A DNA stretch of 64,000 bases from Pseudomonas sp. JAI120 (lineage in GTDB: Bacteria; Pseudomonadota; Gammaproteobacteria; Pseudomonadales; Pseudomonadaceae), in assembly GCF_014207255.1 (NCBI RefSeq), contig NZ_JACHCZ010000006.1, positions 288,965 through 352,964 of the forward strand, written 5' to 3'. Below the pieces are notes generated by a model that searched no databases, had not been told where the DNA came from, and saw only the letters and a list, made by a program, of their open reading frames with translations. The first letter of the stretch is position 1. Each line of letters opens with the position of its first letter. This document shows, one piece after another, positions 50,948-59,319 of this stretch. A program made the translations under genes and the position numbers.

Positions 50948-51483
50948 GGTTTAACTCCTTGCTTGTTCAGCCAGGCAATGGTGGCAGGCGAGGCCTGGCT
51001 CAACGGGATGGAACCCTGGTGCATGGTGCCGTCCCAGCCTTCCATGGTGACCCACAGTTCGGCGTCGACGGGGGTGCGTTCCGGCACGGGCAGGCCGGCA
51101 CCCATGCGGTACGGGGTGCCGAAGAAAATCACCCCGGCGGCACGCAGGCTGCGCGGTTTGCCGATGCGCAGGTACGTGGCCTTGACCTGGTCGGCGCAGG
51201 TGTCACACAGGGCGGCATTGAAGAACTTCATCGGGCCGGCCGGGTCGGGGCGCGGGCCTTCATTGCGGAATTCGGCCAGCGTGAGGCTCCAGGGTCCGAC
51301 CTGCACATCGCCGGCCACACGCTCGCCGATGCCGGTATCACCGCGAAACAGCGCGGCATCGGCGAAGTATTTGGGCATGAAGCCCAGCGGTACCAGCAAC
51401 AACAGGACATTGATGTGGAAACGCCATTTCAGCCAAAAGGACCGCAACGGTGAAGGCGGGGTAGCGTTAGCGGACTTGCTCAT
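50944..51483 (-). CDS. fpvH: FpvH, membrane-anchored component
   Basis: A 179-residue protein with one N-terminal helix (WRFHINVLLLLVPLGFMPKYF, about 20-40) and a periplasmic part containing FFNAALCDTCADQVKATYL, a CxxC pair that might join the reductive chemistry. It carries a VTMEGWDGTMHQGSIPLS segment. Overlaps fpvG by ATGA. In P. aeruginosa FpvH supports FpvG activity. Confidence 0.8.
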   Translation of the reverse strand: MSKSANATPPSPLRSFWLKWRFHINVLLLLVPLGFMPKYFADAALFRGDTGIGERVAGDVQVGPWSLTLAEFRNEGPRPDPAGPMKFFNAALCDTCADQVKATYLRIGKPRSLRAAGVIFFGTPYRMGAGLPVPERTPVDAELWVTMEGWDGTMHQGSIPLSQASPATIAWLNKQGVKP

Positions 51484-52682
51484 GAGTTGGCCTCCGAGGT
51501 TTCAGCCTGCATGGCCGGGATGGACGCCGGCGCACGTTGCGTCTTGGCTTCGCGCTTGAGAGCGTTGAGGGTGGCCAGGGCAGTGCGTTTGGTCCAGATC
51601 AGCAAGCCGCTCAGGACCATCATGCTCAGCACGAGGCCGAAGAACGCCCAGATCAGCTTGATCCAGAGGCCACCGAAGTCGCCGGTGTGCAGGGGCCGCA
51701 TGGATTCGGTGACGAACTCCAGCTTGGTGCGGTCGGACAGCAGGTGCGACGAGGCGATTTCACCGTCATACGGGTTGATCTGCGCGGTCTGGAACATCAG
51801 CGGGTACCAGCCTCGCCCGCCGATTTGCAGGTGGCTGTAGGCATTGAGCGGCAGGCTCACGAAACTCGCCTCCAGCCCCGGGATACGTTGGGTGGCGATC
51901 GCGATCGCCTCATCCACGGGAATCATCGGTGCCGGCACGCCTGGGGCTGAGGTTGGGACTTTTTCACGGGCGATCACCGGGACGATGGGCTCGCTGGAGA
52001 TAGAGATCTGGTTGTCACCCAGGATTGCCTGGATCAGGAACCAGGTGCCGGTGATGGAAATCACCGCAATAAACCAGATCGACCAGATACCGCTCAGACG
52101 GTGGAAGTCGCCCCAGAAAATTCGCGCGCCGTGGCGGATACGCAGGGTCGGCTTGAAAAAGCCTTTCCAGAAGCGCTTGTACACCACCAGCCCGGTGACC
52201 AGTGAGGCCAGTAACGGCAAACCGAGCAGCGACACCAGGTACCAGCCCCAGCTGAAGCCATTGGTAAACGGCACCAGCCACCAACCATGCAGGGCGCGGG
52301 TGAACTGACGGAAGTCGAACGATGGGCTGATGCCCTGGATCGCCCCGGTGTACGGGTTGACGTAGACCTCTACCGAGCGACCGTCGGGGTAGCTGAGGTC
52401 GACACTCAGGGCAAAGTGCGATTCGTCCGGACGACTGAGAGACTGCACGATTACCTGGGGTTCGGCCCGCTTGATGGCGCTGATCACCTGGTCGTAGCTC
52501 AGCGGCTCGGCATCATCCGACGGCTTGCTCGCACGGATGTCCGGGTTGGCCAGCCACACGATTTCCTGGCTGACCACCGCCAGGGTGCCGGTGACGCAGA
52601 CGATCAGTACAAAGAACCAGATGGGCAAGGCCAGCCAGCTATGTACGAGAAACCAGAGTTTTGAGCGTGACTTCTTGGACAT
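51480..52682 (-). CDS. fpvG: FpvG, PepSY-domain ferripyoverdine reductase
   Basis: A 400-residue inner-membrane protein of the PepSY-TM family. About four helices are visible: LVHSWLALPIWFFVLIVCVTGTLAVV, SWGWYLVSLLGLPLLASLVTGLVVY, SIWFIAVISITGTWFLI and IKLIWAFFGLVLSMMVLSGLLIW. Paired histidines near the helix ends (VHSWL, LHGWW, FHRLSG, LHTGDFGG) probably hold haem. It reduces Fe(III) in ferripyoverdine in the periplasm so that pyoverdine can be recycled. ATG 52682 (MSKKSRSKLW) begins the family-like part; the 50 residues in front of it do not. A Fur-like site lies about 100 bases upstream. Confidence 0.9.
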   Translation of the reverse strand: MSKKSRSKLWFLVHSWLALPIWFFVLIVCVTGTLAVVSQEIVWLANPDIRASKPSDDAEPLSYDQVISAIKRAEPQVIVQSLSRPDESHFALSVDLSYPDGRSVEVYVNPYTGAIQGISPSFDFRQFTRALHGWWLVPFTNGFSWGWYLVSLLGLPLLASLVTGLVVYKRFWKGFFKPTLRIRHGARIFWGDFHRLSGIWSIWFIAVISITGTWFLIQAILGDNQISISSEPIVPVIAREKVPTSAPGVPAPMIPVDEAIAIATQRIPGLEASFVSLPLNAYSHLQIGGRGWYPLMFQTAQINPYDGEIASSHLLSDRTKLEFVTESMRPLHTGDFGGLWIKLIWAFFGLVLSMMVLSGLLIWTKRTALATLNALKREAKTQRAPASIPAMQAETSEANS

Positions 52683-52778
52683 GTGAATGAGGGTCTTGAT
52701 CAGAGGGGGGCGAAAGAGGCCCGAAAAAGGCCAGTCGTAGCTTTTGCTGACGCGACGGGCTGTATCTAAATTAAGACG

Positions 52779-52797
52779 GATGAGAATGAGAAATCCC
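52779..52797 (-). promoter_or_regulatory. Fur-box-like site upstream of fpvG
   Basis: GATGAGAATGAGAAATC contains adjacent GATAAT-like hexamers as in Fur sites, about 100 bases before the fpvG start. Iron repression is expected for this operon. No clear PvdS-type TAAAT/CGT pair was found. Confidence 0.5.
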
Positions 52798-52902
52798 CAA
52801 GGCCGATATGAAAGAAAATGTTTCAGGTTCACATTCAGTGGGTTTAAGGCGTGCAGGGGTTGATCATGAGGTGGGGAGGAGCCGGCGAACCGGCCCCGAT
52901 GC

Positions 52903-53361
52903 TCAGTCTTGCTGGAACATCTCCATGGCGCGTTGACGGATCTGTTCTTCGCTGAGGTCTTCCTTGCGGGTGGCGAGGTACCAGAGGTGACCGTAGGGAT
53001 CCTTCACGCTGCCCGAGCGATCGCCATAGAAGCGGTCCTCTGGTTCGGACACCACGCTGGCGCCGGCTGCGACGGCTTGTTTGAACTGCGCGTCCACGTC
53101 GTTCACATACAGATGCAAGGCCACACTCGTGCTTTCAGTCGGATTGTCCAGGGACATCTGATCGCAGGGCGTGCCCAGCATGATCGCCGAATCACCAATG
53201 CGCAGCTCGGCATGGCCAACCCTGCCATCGGGCATGTCCAGGCGCATGATCTGGGTGGCGCCGAAGGCTTTTTTGTAAAACTCGATAGCCTCTGAGGCTT
53301 TGTCGATGCCCATATAGGGCGTGACGCTGTGATAACCCTCCGGAATAGGTTTAACGCTCAT
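52903..53361 (-). CDS. VOC-superfamily (PhnB/glyoxalase-like) protein
   Basis: A 152-residue vicinal-oxygen-chelate protein with two beta-alpha-beta-beta modules: YMGIDKASEAIEFYKKAFGA and VYNDVDAQFKQAVAAGA-like second half, then DRSGSVKDPYGHLWYLATRKEDLS typical of PhnB-like proteins. Function unknown; such proteins bind metals or act in resistance and degradation. AAGGAGAACG precedes the start. Stands alone between fpvG and soxR on the minus strand. Confidence 0.85.
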   Translation of the reverse strand: MSVKPIPEGYHSVTPYMGIDKASEAIEFYKKAFGATQIMRLDMPDGRVGHAELRIGDSAIMLGTPCDQMSLDNPTESTSVALHLYVNDVDAQFKQAVAAGASVVSEPEDRFYGDRSGSVKDPYGHLWYLATRKEDLSEEQIRQRAMEMFQQD

Positions 53362-53452
53362 ATCGTTCTCCTTGACTGGGGTGGTGGTGAACCGGCCTTT
53401 TCACTATAGGCCACGCCAATCAAGGGCTCTGTCGGTCCCGACCAGGGGATGC

Positions 53453-53893
53453 TCAACTGGGTTCCAGCAACTGAGCCCCCGGCCCGCGCTCAGCGAGCTG
53501 GTCGTCCTGGTTACGCAGCGGGCACGCGTCCATCGACAGGCACCCGCAACCAATGCAGCCATTGAGCTTGTCGCGCAGCAGCATCAGCTTATTGATGCGC
53601 TCATCCAGGTCTTCCCGCCACCGCGCGGACAATCGCTCCCAGTCTTGAGCGTTGGGCGTGCGTCCATTCGGCAGCGTCTGCAAGGCCTCGCCAATCGTCG
53701 CCAACGGAATTCCCAGGCGCTGGGCGATCTTGATCACCACCACCCGGCGCAGTACATCCCGGGGATAGCGCCGTTGATTGCCGGCAGTGCGATGACTCTT
53801 GATCAGCCCCTTGTTTTCATAGAAGTGCAGGGCCGTGACGGCCACGCCGCTGCGGGCTGCCAGTTGGCCCACGGTGAGTTCCTTGGTAATCAT
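53453..53893 (-). CDS. soxR: Redox-sensitive MerR-family activator SoxR
   Basis: A 146-residue MerR regulator. The winged HTH is at 5-75 (TVGQLAARSGVAVTALHFYENKGLI), then a dimerisation helix, then the [2Fe-2S] site CIGCGCLSMDAC with Cys113, Cys116, Cys118 and Cys124, the exact SoxR spacing. Oxidation by redox-active compounds such as phenazines or quinones turns it into an activator. It is divergent from the antibiotic-monooxygenase-domain gene, with a sox box in the 99 bases between, as in P. aeruginosa PA2273/PA2274. Confidence 0.95.
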   Translation of the reverse strand: MITKELTVGQLAARSGVAVTALHFYENKGLIKSHRTAGNQRRYPRDVLRRVVVIKIAQRLGIPLATIGEALQTLPNGRTPNAQDWERLSARWREDLDERINKLMLLRDKLNGCIGCGCLSMDACPLRNQDDQLAERGPGAQLLEPS

Positions 53894-53916
53894 GAAAACT
53901 CCGATTAAGCGCTTGA

Positions 53917-53934
53917 CCTTGACTTAACTAGAGG
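53917..53934 (+). promoter_or_regulatory. SoxR box in the promoter of the monooxygenase-like gene
   Basis: CCTTGACTTAACTAGAGG is a recognisable variant of the CCTCAAGTTAACTTGAGG palindrome, lying between a TTGACC -35 and the downstream -10 region in the long-spacer arrangement typical of SoxR-activated promoters. Confidence 0.75.
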
Positions 53935-53992
53935 TTTTACCCTGCGTGACATTGAATCGCAAGATTCTGCCTACAGAGAAAGGGGAGTTTTC

Positions 53993-54358
53993 ATGCGGGT
54001 ATCTGAGAAGAATCGCAGCTTCACTCAGTTGATCGAATTTCACATCGAACCCCAGCAACAAGTGGCGCTGGTAGCCGCCTTGTCCACCCAAAGCGAGCGC
54101 CTGGCCCAGGGCCATGGCGGTTTTATCAATGCGAGTGTGCAGGTCAGCGAAGACGGGCGGCGGGTGCTCAATTACCTGCAGTGGCGTTCCCGCGAGGACG
54201 GTGAAGCGGCGTTCCAGTGCTTTGAGCATGGCGAGGAAGATTTCTGGACGCTGATTCGCGCGCACCAGGCCACGGCCGTGACCTTCGGTTCGTTCCAGGT
54301 GCTGCGCAGTTTCGAGCGCAGCCATGACAACGCGTTGCACTGCCGGCTAAATGGATAG
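53993..54358 (+). CDS. Antibiotic-biosynthesis-monooxygenase (ABM)-domain protein, SoxR target
   Basis: A 121-residue protein with a single ABM ferredoxin-like domain: TQLIEFHIEPQQQVALVAAL, HGGFINASVQVSEDGRRVLNYLQWRSREDGEAAF, and a C-terminal HQATAVTFGSFQVLRSF. Homologues next to soxR are induced by redox-cycling agents and may modify quinones. Its 3' end overlaps the convergent sfnR gene by 12 bases, so the two transcripts could interfere. Confidence 0.85.
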   Translation: MRVSEKNRSFTQLIEFHIEPQQQVALVAALSTQSERLAQGHGGFINASVQVSEDGRRVLNYLQWRSREDGEAAFQCFEHGEEDFWTLIRAHQATAVTFGSFQVLRSFERSHDNALHCRLNG

Positions 54359-55450
54359 ATGCAGCATCCGTTCGCCTTGCACATTTTCCCCGGGGCGGCG
54401 CTTGTTTACCGCCAACTCGCCGATCTTGATCAGGCGCGTGCGGGTGACGTTGCGGCTCAGCCCCAGCAGGTTGGCGGTGTGCACCTGGTTGTAATGGCTG
54501 AAGCGGTAGGCGGCGCGCAATAGCGCATCTTCGACCTTTTCGTGCAGGGCGCCGGCCTGTTCTTCGAAGAGCTTTTGAAACGCGCGCTCCAGCAAGGCCT
54601 CAGCGCTGTTGTCGGGGCCGTGCTGGCTGTCGTCCTGGCGCTCGATGCGCATGTTCGACAGGCGCAGGTCGTCGCGTTCGATCACGCCGTTACGGCAGAT
54701 CAGCAGGGTGTGGTGAATCACGTTTTCCAGCTCGCGGATATTGCCCGGCCAGCTGTAGCTCTTTAGCTTGTGTTCGGCTTCGCGGCTGATGGTGATCGGG
54801 CCGTAGCCCAGGCGCTGGCTGTAGGCTTCGATAAAATGCCGGGTCAGCGGCAGGATATCGCCGGGGCGCTCGCGCAGCGGGCTGAGCTCGAGGCTGACGA
54901 CGTCGAGGCGGTAGTAGAGGTCTTCGCGAAAATGTCCGGCGTTGATGGCCTTTTCCAGTTGTACGTTGGTGGCGGCCAGTACGCGCACATCGATCGCAAT
55001 GCTCTTACGCGAACCCAGGCGCACCACTTCACGCTCCTGCAGCACCCGCAGCAACTTGACCTGGATGGGCATCGGCAAATCGCCGATTTCATCGAGGAAC
55101 AAGGTGCCACCATCTGCCTCTTCGAACCAGCCGGCCTTGGCACTCAGGGCGCCGGTAAACGCGCCTTTTTCATGGCCGAACAGCTCGGCTTCCACCAGGG
55201 ATTCAGAGAACGCGCCGCAGTTCACCGCTACGAACGGCCGGTTGCGCCGCGCGCTGAGGTTGTGGATATGGCGCGCCACCAGCTCTTTACCGGTTCCGGT
55301 CTCGCCGATGATCAGCACGCTGGCTTCGCTGGGCGCCACTTGCTGGATGTGGTCGAGCAGCGCCTTGGATTTCGGGTCTTCGAAGACCTGGGCCGTGGCG
55401 CGGATCGACGTCGCGAGGGCGGGCGAGGGCGGTAAGGTTAGAAGCTGCAT
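54347..55450 (-). CDS. sfnR: Sigma-54-dependent activator SfnR
   Basis: A 367-residue enhancer-binding protein without an N-terminal receiver or sensor domain. The AAA+ domain starts near residue 20: Walker A GETGTGKE, GAFTGA for sigma-54 contact, Walker B GGTLFLDEIGD, and the YRLDVVSLELSPLRERPGDI segment. The C-terminal Fis-type HTH is RFSHYNQVHTANLLGLSRNVTRTRLIK. Lacking a sensor, it is presumably controlled at the level of expression (by CysB/sulfate starvation in relatives). It activates sfn genes for dimethyl sulfone and methanesulfonate use. Start ATG 55450 with AGAGG upstream; GTG 55456 is an alternative. Last gene of the msuEDC-sfnR operon. Confidence 0.9.
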   Translation of the reverse strand: MQLLTLPPSPALATSIRATAQVFEDPKSKALLDHIQQVAPSEASVLIIGETGTGKELVARHIHNLSARRNRPFVAVNCGAFSESLVEAELFGHEKGAFTGALSAKAGWFEEADGGTLFLDEIGDLPMPIQVKLLRVLQEREVVRLGSRKSIAIDVRVLAATNVQLEKAINAGHFREDLYYRLDVVSLELSPLRERPGDILPLTRHFIEAYSQRLGYGPITISREAEHKLKSYSWPGNIRELENVIHHTLLICRNGVIERDDLRLSNMRIERQDDSQHGPDNSAEALLERAFQKLFEEQAGALHEKVEDALLRAAYRFSHYNQVHTANLLGLSRNVTRTRLIKIGELAVNKRRPGENVQGERMLHLSI

Positions 55451-55463
55451 GGGCACCTCTTTT

Positions 55464-56651
55464 TTATGAGTAGAACGTCGGAATCGGCAGGGATTGGTTC
55501 AACGCCCAGTCCCCCAGTTCGTGGAGTTTGTAGTCGACCGGGTCGTGCAGGGTTTGTGTGCGCAGGTTGCGCCAATGGCGGTCCAGACGCAGTGAAGCGT
55601 GGGTGGAGCGTGCGCCGGTGACTTCAAACAGGCGGCTGCACAGGTCCAGGCCTTGGCGGGTGGCGGCGACCTTGGCGGTCGCAATGGCAATCGCCAGTTG
55701 GCCGCGTTCGTGTTCGCTGAGGTGGGGGCCTTTGGCCCAGGCGTGGTCGAGCAATTCGGCGGCACGCTCCACCAATAGACGCACGCCTTCCAGCGCCACC
55801 CAGAATTCGCCGTAGTGATGCAACACGTAAGGGTCCTGGCGCACGTCTTCGGTCGAGGACTTGTGCCAGGAACGGGTCTCGGTGAGCGTGTAGTTGCGTG
55901 CTTCTTCAAATGCACCTTCGGCGATGCCGAGGAACATATGGGTGAAGGTCAACTGGGCGATCAGCGGGCGCAGGCAGGCAAAAGGCGTGCTCAGCGGGCC
56001 CGGGTCGAGCAGCAATTCCGACTCCTCGACGCGCACCCGTTCGAAGCTGGCGCTACCGCTGTCGGTCTGGCGTTGGCCGATGTTGTTCCAGTCGTTGTGC
56101 AGGGTGATGCCACTGCGTCCGCTGGGGATGGCGGCGATCAGCAGCTTGCCGCCGGCGCTTTCATCCACCGCCGAGGCAATCAGCATTTCCGAGTCGCTGG
56201 CGCCGGAGCAGAAGCTCTTTTTGCCGGAGAACTCACGCCAGCCGCCGAAGTCCTTGACCACCGTGCGTGTGTCCAATGGGTTGAGGGCGTTGCCCCAGAA
56301 CCAGTTTTTGCGCGCGGTCTGTTCGAACCACGGTTGCCACTGGTCCGGCCGCGAGAACAGGCGCACGGTGGCGAGCATCAGGTGGTGGAAGCCGAAGACG
56401 TGGGCAATGGAGCTGTCCACCTTGGCGAACTCGCGCACGATGGCCAGGGTGTCACTCCAGCGGGCGCCGAGGCCACCGTATTGGGTGGGAATGCTCAGGG
56501 CCAGCAGGCTGCTTTGGCGCAGGGCATCACGTTCGGTCTTGGGAGTGCCACCGCGCTCGTCGCGTTCGACGGCGGTGAGGGCGAATTCGGCGGCCAGCAA
56601 TCTGGCGGTCTGCAACGGTGATGGCAGGACGCTGTGGGGTTTGGCTGTCAC
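55464..56651 (-). CDS. msuC: MsuC/SfnC-type flavin-dependent monooxygenase (acyl-CoA-dehydrogenase fold)
   Basis: A 395-residue protein of the DszC/acyl-CoA-dehydrogenase fold. Seen are SIPTQYGGLGARWSDTLAIVREFAKVDSSIAHVFGFH, WFWGNALNPLDTRTV, SGKKSFCSGASDSEMLIAS and RNLRTQTLHDPVDYK. MsuC oxidises methanesulfinate to methanesulfonate with FMNH2 supplied by MsuE. GTG start 56651 with AGAGGAA upstream. It lies between msuD and sfnR in the standard order. Confidence 0.9.
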   Translation of the reverse strand: MTAKPHSVLPSPLQTARLLAAEFALTAVERDERGGTPKTERDALRQSSLLALSIPTQYGGLGARWSDTLAIVREFAKVDSSIAHVFGFHHLMLATVRLFSRPDQWQPWFEQTARKNWFWGNALNPLDTRTVVKDFGGWREFSGKKSFCSGASDSEMLIASAVDESAGGKLLIAAIPSGRSGITLHNDWNNIGQRQTDSGSASFERVRVEESELLLDPGPLSTPFACLRPLIAQLTFTHMFLGIAEGAFEEARNYTLTETRSWHKSSTEDVRQDPYVLHHYGEFWVALEGVRLLVERAAELLDHAWAKGPHLSEHERGQLAIAIATAKVAATRQGLDLCSRLFEVTGARSTHASLRLDRHWRNLRTQTLHDPVDYKLHELGDWALNQSLPIPTFYS

Positions 56652-56706
56652 GGGGTTTCCTCTTTATAAGCGGGAACGACCAATGCCGCTCCCGCCGCTG
56701 CGCCGA

Positions 56707-57846
56707 TCAGGCCTTGGCTGGCAGAACATCGTTGGCAATCATTTCGCCGAACGGGCCAGTGAGGTTGGTGATGCCGCGTCCGGCCAGGCTGGCATAGGGT
56801 TCCGGCAGCAGCGGGAACACCAGCTCGGCAAAGCGATAGGCTTCTTCCAGGTGCGGGTAGCCGGAGAAGATGAAGCTCTCGATGCCCAGGTCGGCGTATT
56901 CCTTGATGCGTTCGGCCACTTGCTGCGGGTTGCCCACCAGCGCGGTACCGGCACCGCCGCGCACCAGGCCGACACCGGCCCACAGGTTGGGGGCGATTTC
57001 CAGGTTGTCGCGGCGCCCGTCGTGCAGGGCGGCCATACGGCGTTGGCCTTCGGAATCAAAGCGCGAGAAGGATTTTTGCGCAGCGGCGATGGTGTCGTCG
57101 CTGATGTGCTCGATCAGCTTGTCGGCAGCTTTCCACGCGTCCTCTTCGGTCTCGCGCACGATCACGTGCAGGCGAATGCCGAACTTCACCGTACGCCCGT
57201 GGCGTGCAGCGCGCTCACGCACATCCGCGAGTTTTTCGGCGACAGCGGCGGGCGGCTCGCCCCAGGTCAGGTACACATCCACCTGTTCGGCGGCGAGGTC
57301 GTGGGCGGCATCGGAGGAGCCGCCGAAATACAGCGGTGGATAAGGCTTCTGCACCGTTGGGTAAAGGGCCTTGGCGTTCTGCACGCGCAGGTGTTTGCCT
57401 TCGAAATCTACTGACTCGCCCTGCAACACGCGGCGCCAGATCTGTAGGAATTCGTCGGAGACTTCGTAGCGTTCGCTGTGGTCGAGGAAGCTGCCGTCGC
57501 CGCGGTTCTCATCGGGATCGCCGCCGGTGACCACATTGATCAGCAAGCGGCCGTTGGACAGGCGATCCAGGGTCGCCGCCATGCGGGCAGAAACGGTCGG
57601 CGAGATGATGCCCGGGCGAATCGCCACCAGGTAACGCAGGTGTTCGGTCAGCGGCACCAGCGCCGAGGCGATGACCCAGGAGTCTTCGCATGAGCGGCCG
57701 GTAGGAATCAGCACGCCGTGGTAACCCAGGCTGTCAGCCGCCTGCGCGACTTGCTTCAGATAATTGAGGGTGACCGGCCGTGCACCTTGGGTGGTACCCA
57801 GGTAATGACCGTCGCCATGTGTCGGCAGAAACCAGAAAACATCCAT
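56707..57846 (-). CDS. msuD: FMNH2-dependent methanesulfonate/alkanesulfonate monooxygenase
   Basis: A 379-residue bacterial-luciferase-family enzyme closely like SsuD/MsuD: MDVFWFLPTHGDGHYLG at the N-terminus, SCEDSWVIASALVP, LRYLVAIRPGIISPT, GRLLINVVTGGDPDENRGDG and FIFSGYPHLEEAYRFAELVFPLL. It releases sulfite from methanesulfonate. ATG 57846 with AAGGAT six bases upstream; the TTG two codons earlier is unlikely. Nine bases separate it from msuE. Confidence 0.92.
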   Translation of the reverse strand: MDVFWFLPTHGDGHYLGTTQGARPVTLNYLKQVAQAADSLGYHGVLIPTGRSCEDSWVIASALVPLTEHLRYLVAIRPGIISPTVSARMAATLDRLSNGRLLINVVTGGDPDENRGDGSFLDHSERYEVSDEFLQIWRRVLQGESVDFEGKHLRVQNAKALYPTVQKPYPPLYFGGSSDAAHDLAAEQVDVYLTWGEPPAAVAEKLADVRERAARHGRTVKFGIRLHVIVRETEEDAWKAADKLIEHISDDTIAAAQKSFSRFDSEGQRRMAALHDGRRDNLEIAPNLWAGVGLVRGGAGTALVGNPQQVAERIKEYADLGIESFIFSGYPHLEEAYRFAELVFPLLPEPYASLAGRGITNLTGPFGEMIANDVLPAKA

Positions 57847-57855
57847 GACCAATCC

Positions 57856-58419
57856 TTAAGCGATTTTCAGCAGAGAGGGGGAGTGCGCAGCAAACAACGG
57901 CGCTGCGCGTTCTGCCGCAAGGCGTATCCGGCCCTTCAAGGGCTCACTGGTTATTTGGTAGTCGGTGAAGTCGGCCTCTGTGGCGTACACGCCGATCGGT
58001 AGGGTGAGGGCCTGGAAGAAGCTGAACAGCGGACGCAGTTGATGATCGAGGACCAGCGCGTGGCGTTCACTGCCGCCGGTGGCGGCGAGCAGTACCGGTG
58101 TGTTGATCAGGGCGTTGAGGCCAATCAGGTCAAACAGGTGCTTGAGCAGGCCAGGGTAGGAACCGCGATAGACCGGTGCAGCGACGATCAGCAGGTCGGC
58201 CTGTTCGATGGCCACCAGTTGGGCTTCGACCTCGGCGGGCAATTCATCGCGTGACAGCGCACCACCCAGGGGCCGGGCAATGTCGCCCAATTCGATCAGG
58301 GTGGTCTGGATCGGCAGTAAGGTCGCCAGCTCAGCCAGTACGGCTTGGGTCAGCACGAGGGTACGGGACGGACGCCAGGTTCCGCCGGAGAGGGCGACGA
58401 CATTCAGGGGACGGGTCAT
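57856..58419 (-). CDS. msuE: NADH-dependent FMN reductase MsuE
   Basis: A 187-residue flavodoxin-fold reductase (VVALSGGTWRPSRTLVL at the flavin phosphate site; LLIVAAPVYRGSYPGLLKHLFDLI; AATGGSERHALVLDHQLRPLF). It supplies FMNH2 to MsuC and MsuD. ATG 58419 with AAGGA seven bases upstream; the 23-residue extension to 58488 has no family features. First gene of the msuEDC-sfnR operon. Confidence 0.92.
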   Translation of the reverse strand: MTRPLNVVALSGGTWRPSRTLVLTQAVLAELATLLPIQTTLIELGDIARPLGGALSRDELPAEVEAQLVAIEQADLLIVAAPVYRGSYPGLLKHLFDLIGLNALINTPVLLAATGGSERHALVLDHQLRPLFSFFQALTLPIGVYATEADFTDYQITSEPLKGRIRLAAERAAPLFAAHSPSLLKIA

Positions 58420-58816
58420 GAACAGTTCCTTTATCAACAGTGGTTCATAGCAGGTGGGGTGCAACGTGTTCAGCAAGAGCTGTACCAACGGCTGCAGGCC
58501 TTGATCGGCGTGGGTTGCAGGTTCACTGCTGAAAAATGCTGCTGTTGTCTGACTGGTGATTTGTTGAATGGCTGTTGCCTGGCAAACAGTTGCGTGGCGA
58601 ACAGTGCGGGTTCGGTGTGAGCCATTTATAGAAGGTTGCAGTTATTCCGTAAATGAACGTATTTCCATATTTATAGATCATAAGGAAATATGTCGTTTCC
58701 TATCGAGGGTGCCTAGGTGGTCGATAGCGACTATCACGGCCGGTGATTTTTCACCGCGCAACGGCGGGAGTAGCCTGTGTTCATTGACTCGAAACCTTCT
58801 TTGCAGGGCTACCGCC
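58420..58816. promoter_or_regulatory. 397-base divergent region upstream of msuE
   Basis: No gene seen. The middle is A+T-rich and holds an inverted repeat, CGTATTTCC (about 58659-58667) against GGAAATATG (about 58684-58692), one mismatch, 16 bases apart. It could be a binding site for the sulfur regulator (CysB/Cbl type) of msuEDC. No clean -24/-12 element could be fixed. Confidence 0.4.
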
Positions 58817-59086
58817 ATGAACCGATTTCTCGCTGTTTCCTTATTAATTGTCACTTCCGTCCTCGCCGGCTGTGCGACCCATCCTTCGCCCGAATTACGG
58901 CCCTACTCAGCGGAAGAAACCAAGCAGTTGGCCTTGGAAGCACTGAGCCGTCGTGGGTTGTCGTTTGATGAGTACCAGCAGCAGCGCGCCGCACTGACCG
59001 GCCAGCCACAGAAACCCTTTGGCTTTGATCGCCAGGGCGAAATGAACGCCGAACGCAGCGTGACCTTGCATGGTCGTCCCAGTTGA
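58817..59086 (+). CDS. Small lipoprotein of unknown function
   Basis: An 89-residue protein with a lipoprotein signal (FLAVSLLIVTSVLAGC, Cys at about 20) and a short mature part: EETKQLALEALSRRGLSFDEYQQQRAAL, then a flexible tail. Likely anchored in the outer membrane. No function can be given. The ATG at 58817 begins the signal sequence. It is followed 17 bases later by a long bidirectional terminator. Confidence 0.75.
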   Translation: MNRFLAVSLLIVTSVLAGCATHPSPELRPYSAEETKQLALEALSRRGLSFDEYQQQRAALTGQPQKPFGFDRQGEMNAERSVTLHGRPS

Positions 59087-59102
59087 GCCTGCGCCGAATG
59101 GA

Positions 59103-59142
59103 AAAAAGCCCGAGGATTCCCTTAAGGAACCTCGGGCTTTTT
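59103..59142. terminator. Bidirectional terminator after the small lipoprotein gene
   Basis: AAAAAGCCCGAGG and CCTCGGGCTTTTT form a 13-bp stem including the A/T flanks, with a 14-base loop that can pair further (TTCC/GGAA). Confidence 0.9.
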
Positions 59143-59319
59143 GTTTGCCATGGCGTGACTTCAGCCTGTTAAGCTGAATTTCAGGAGCGTTCCTACGCAC
59201 ATTTACTTAAAGTTGTCCTTCTTTAATGGCATTCGATCCGGTAAACCTGACGACCTCTGTTCCGGCCGATGCCCCTGAGACGCTGCTCTCGGGGACCTGC
59301 TTTGCGAGTCTTAACTGTC

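Noticed and set aside
46565..52682. Zinc or manganese (znu/mnt-like) uptake operon
   Set aside because: PepSY reductase plus the three small membrane/periplasmic proteins in this exact order identify the Fpv system; no Zur-type palindrome is seen.
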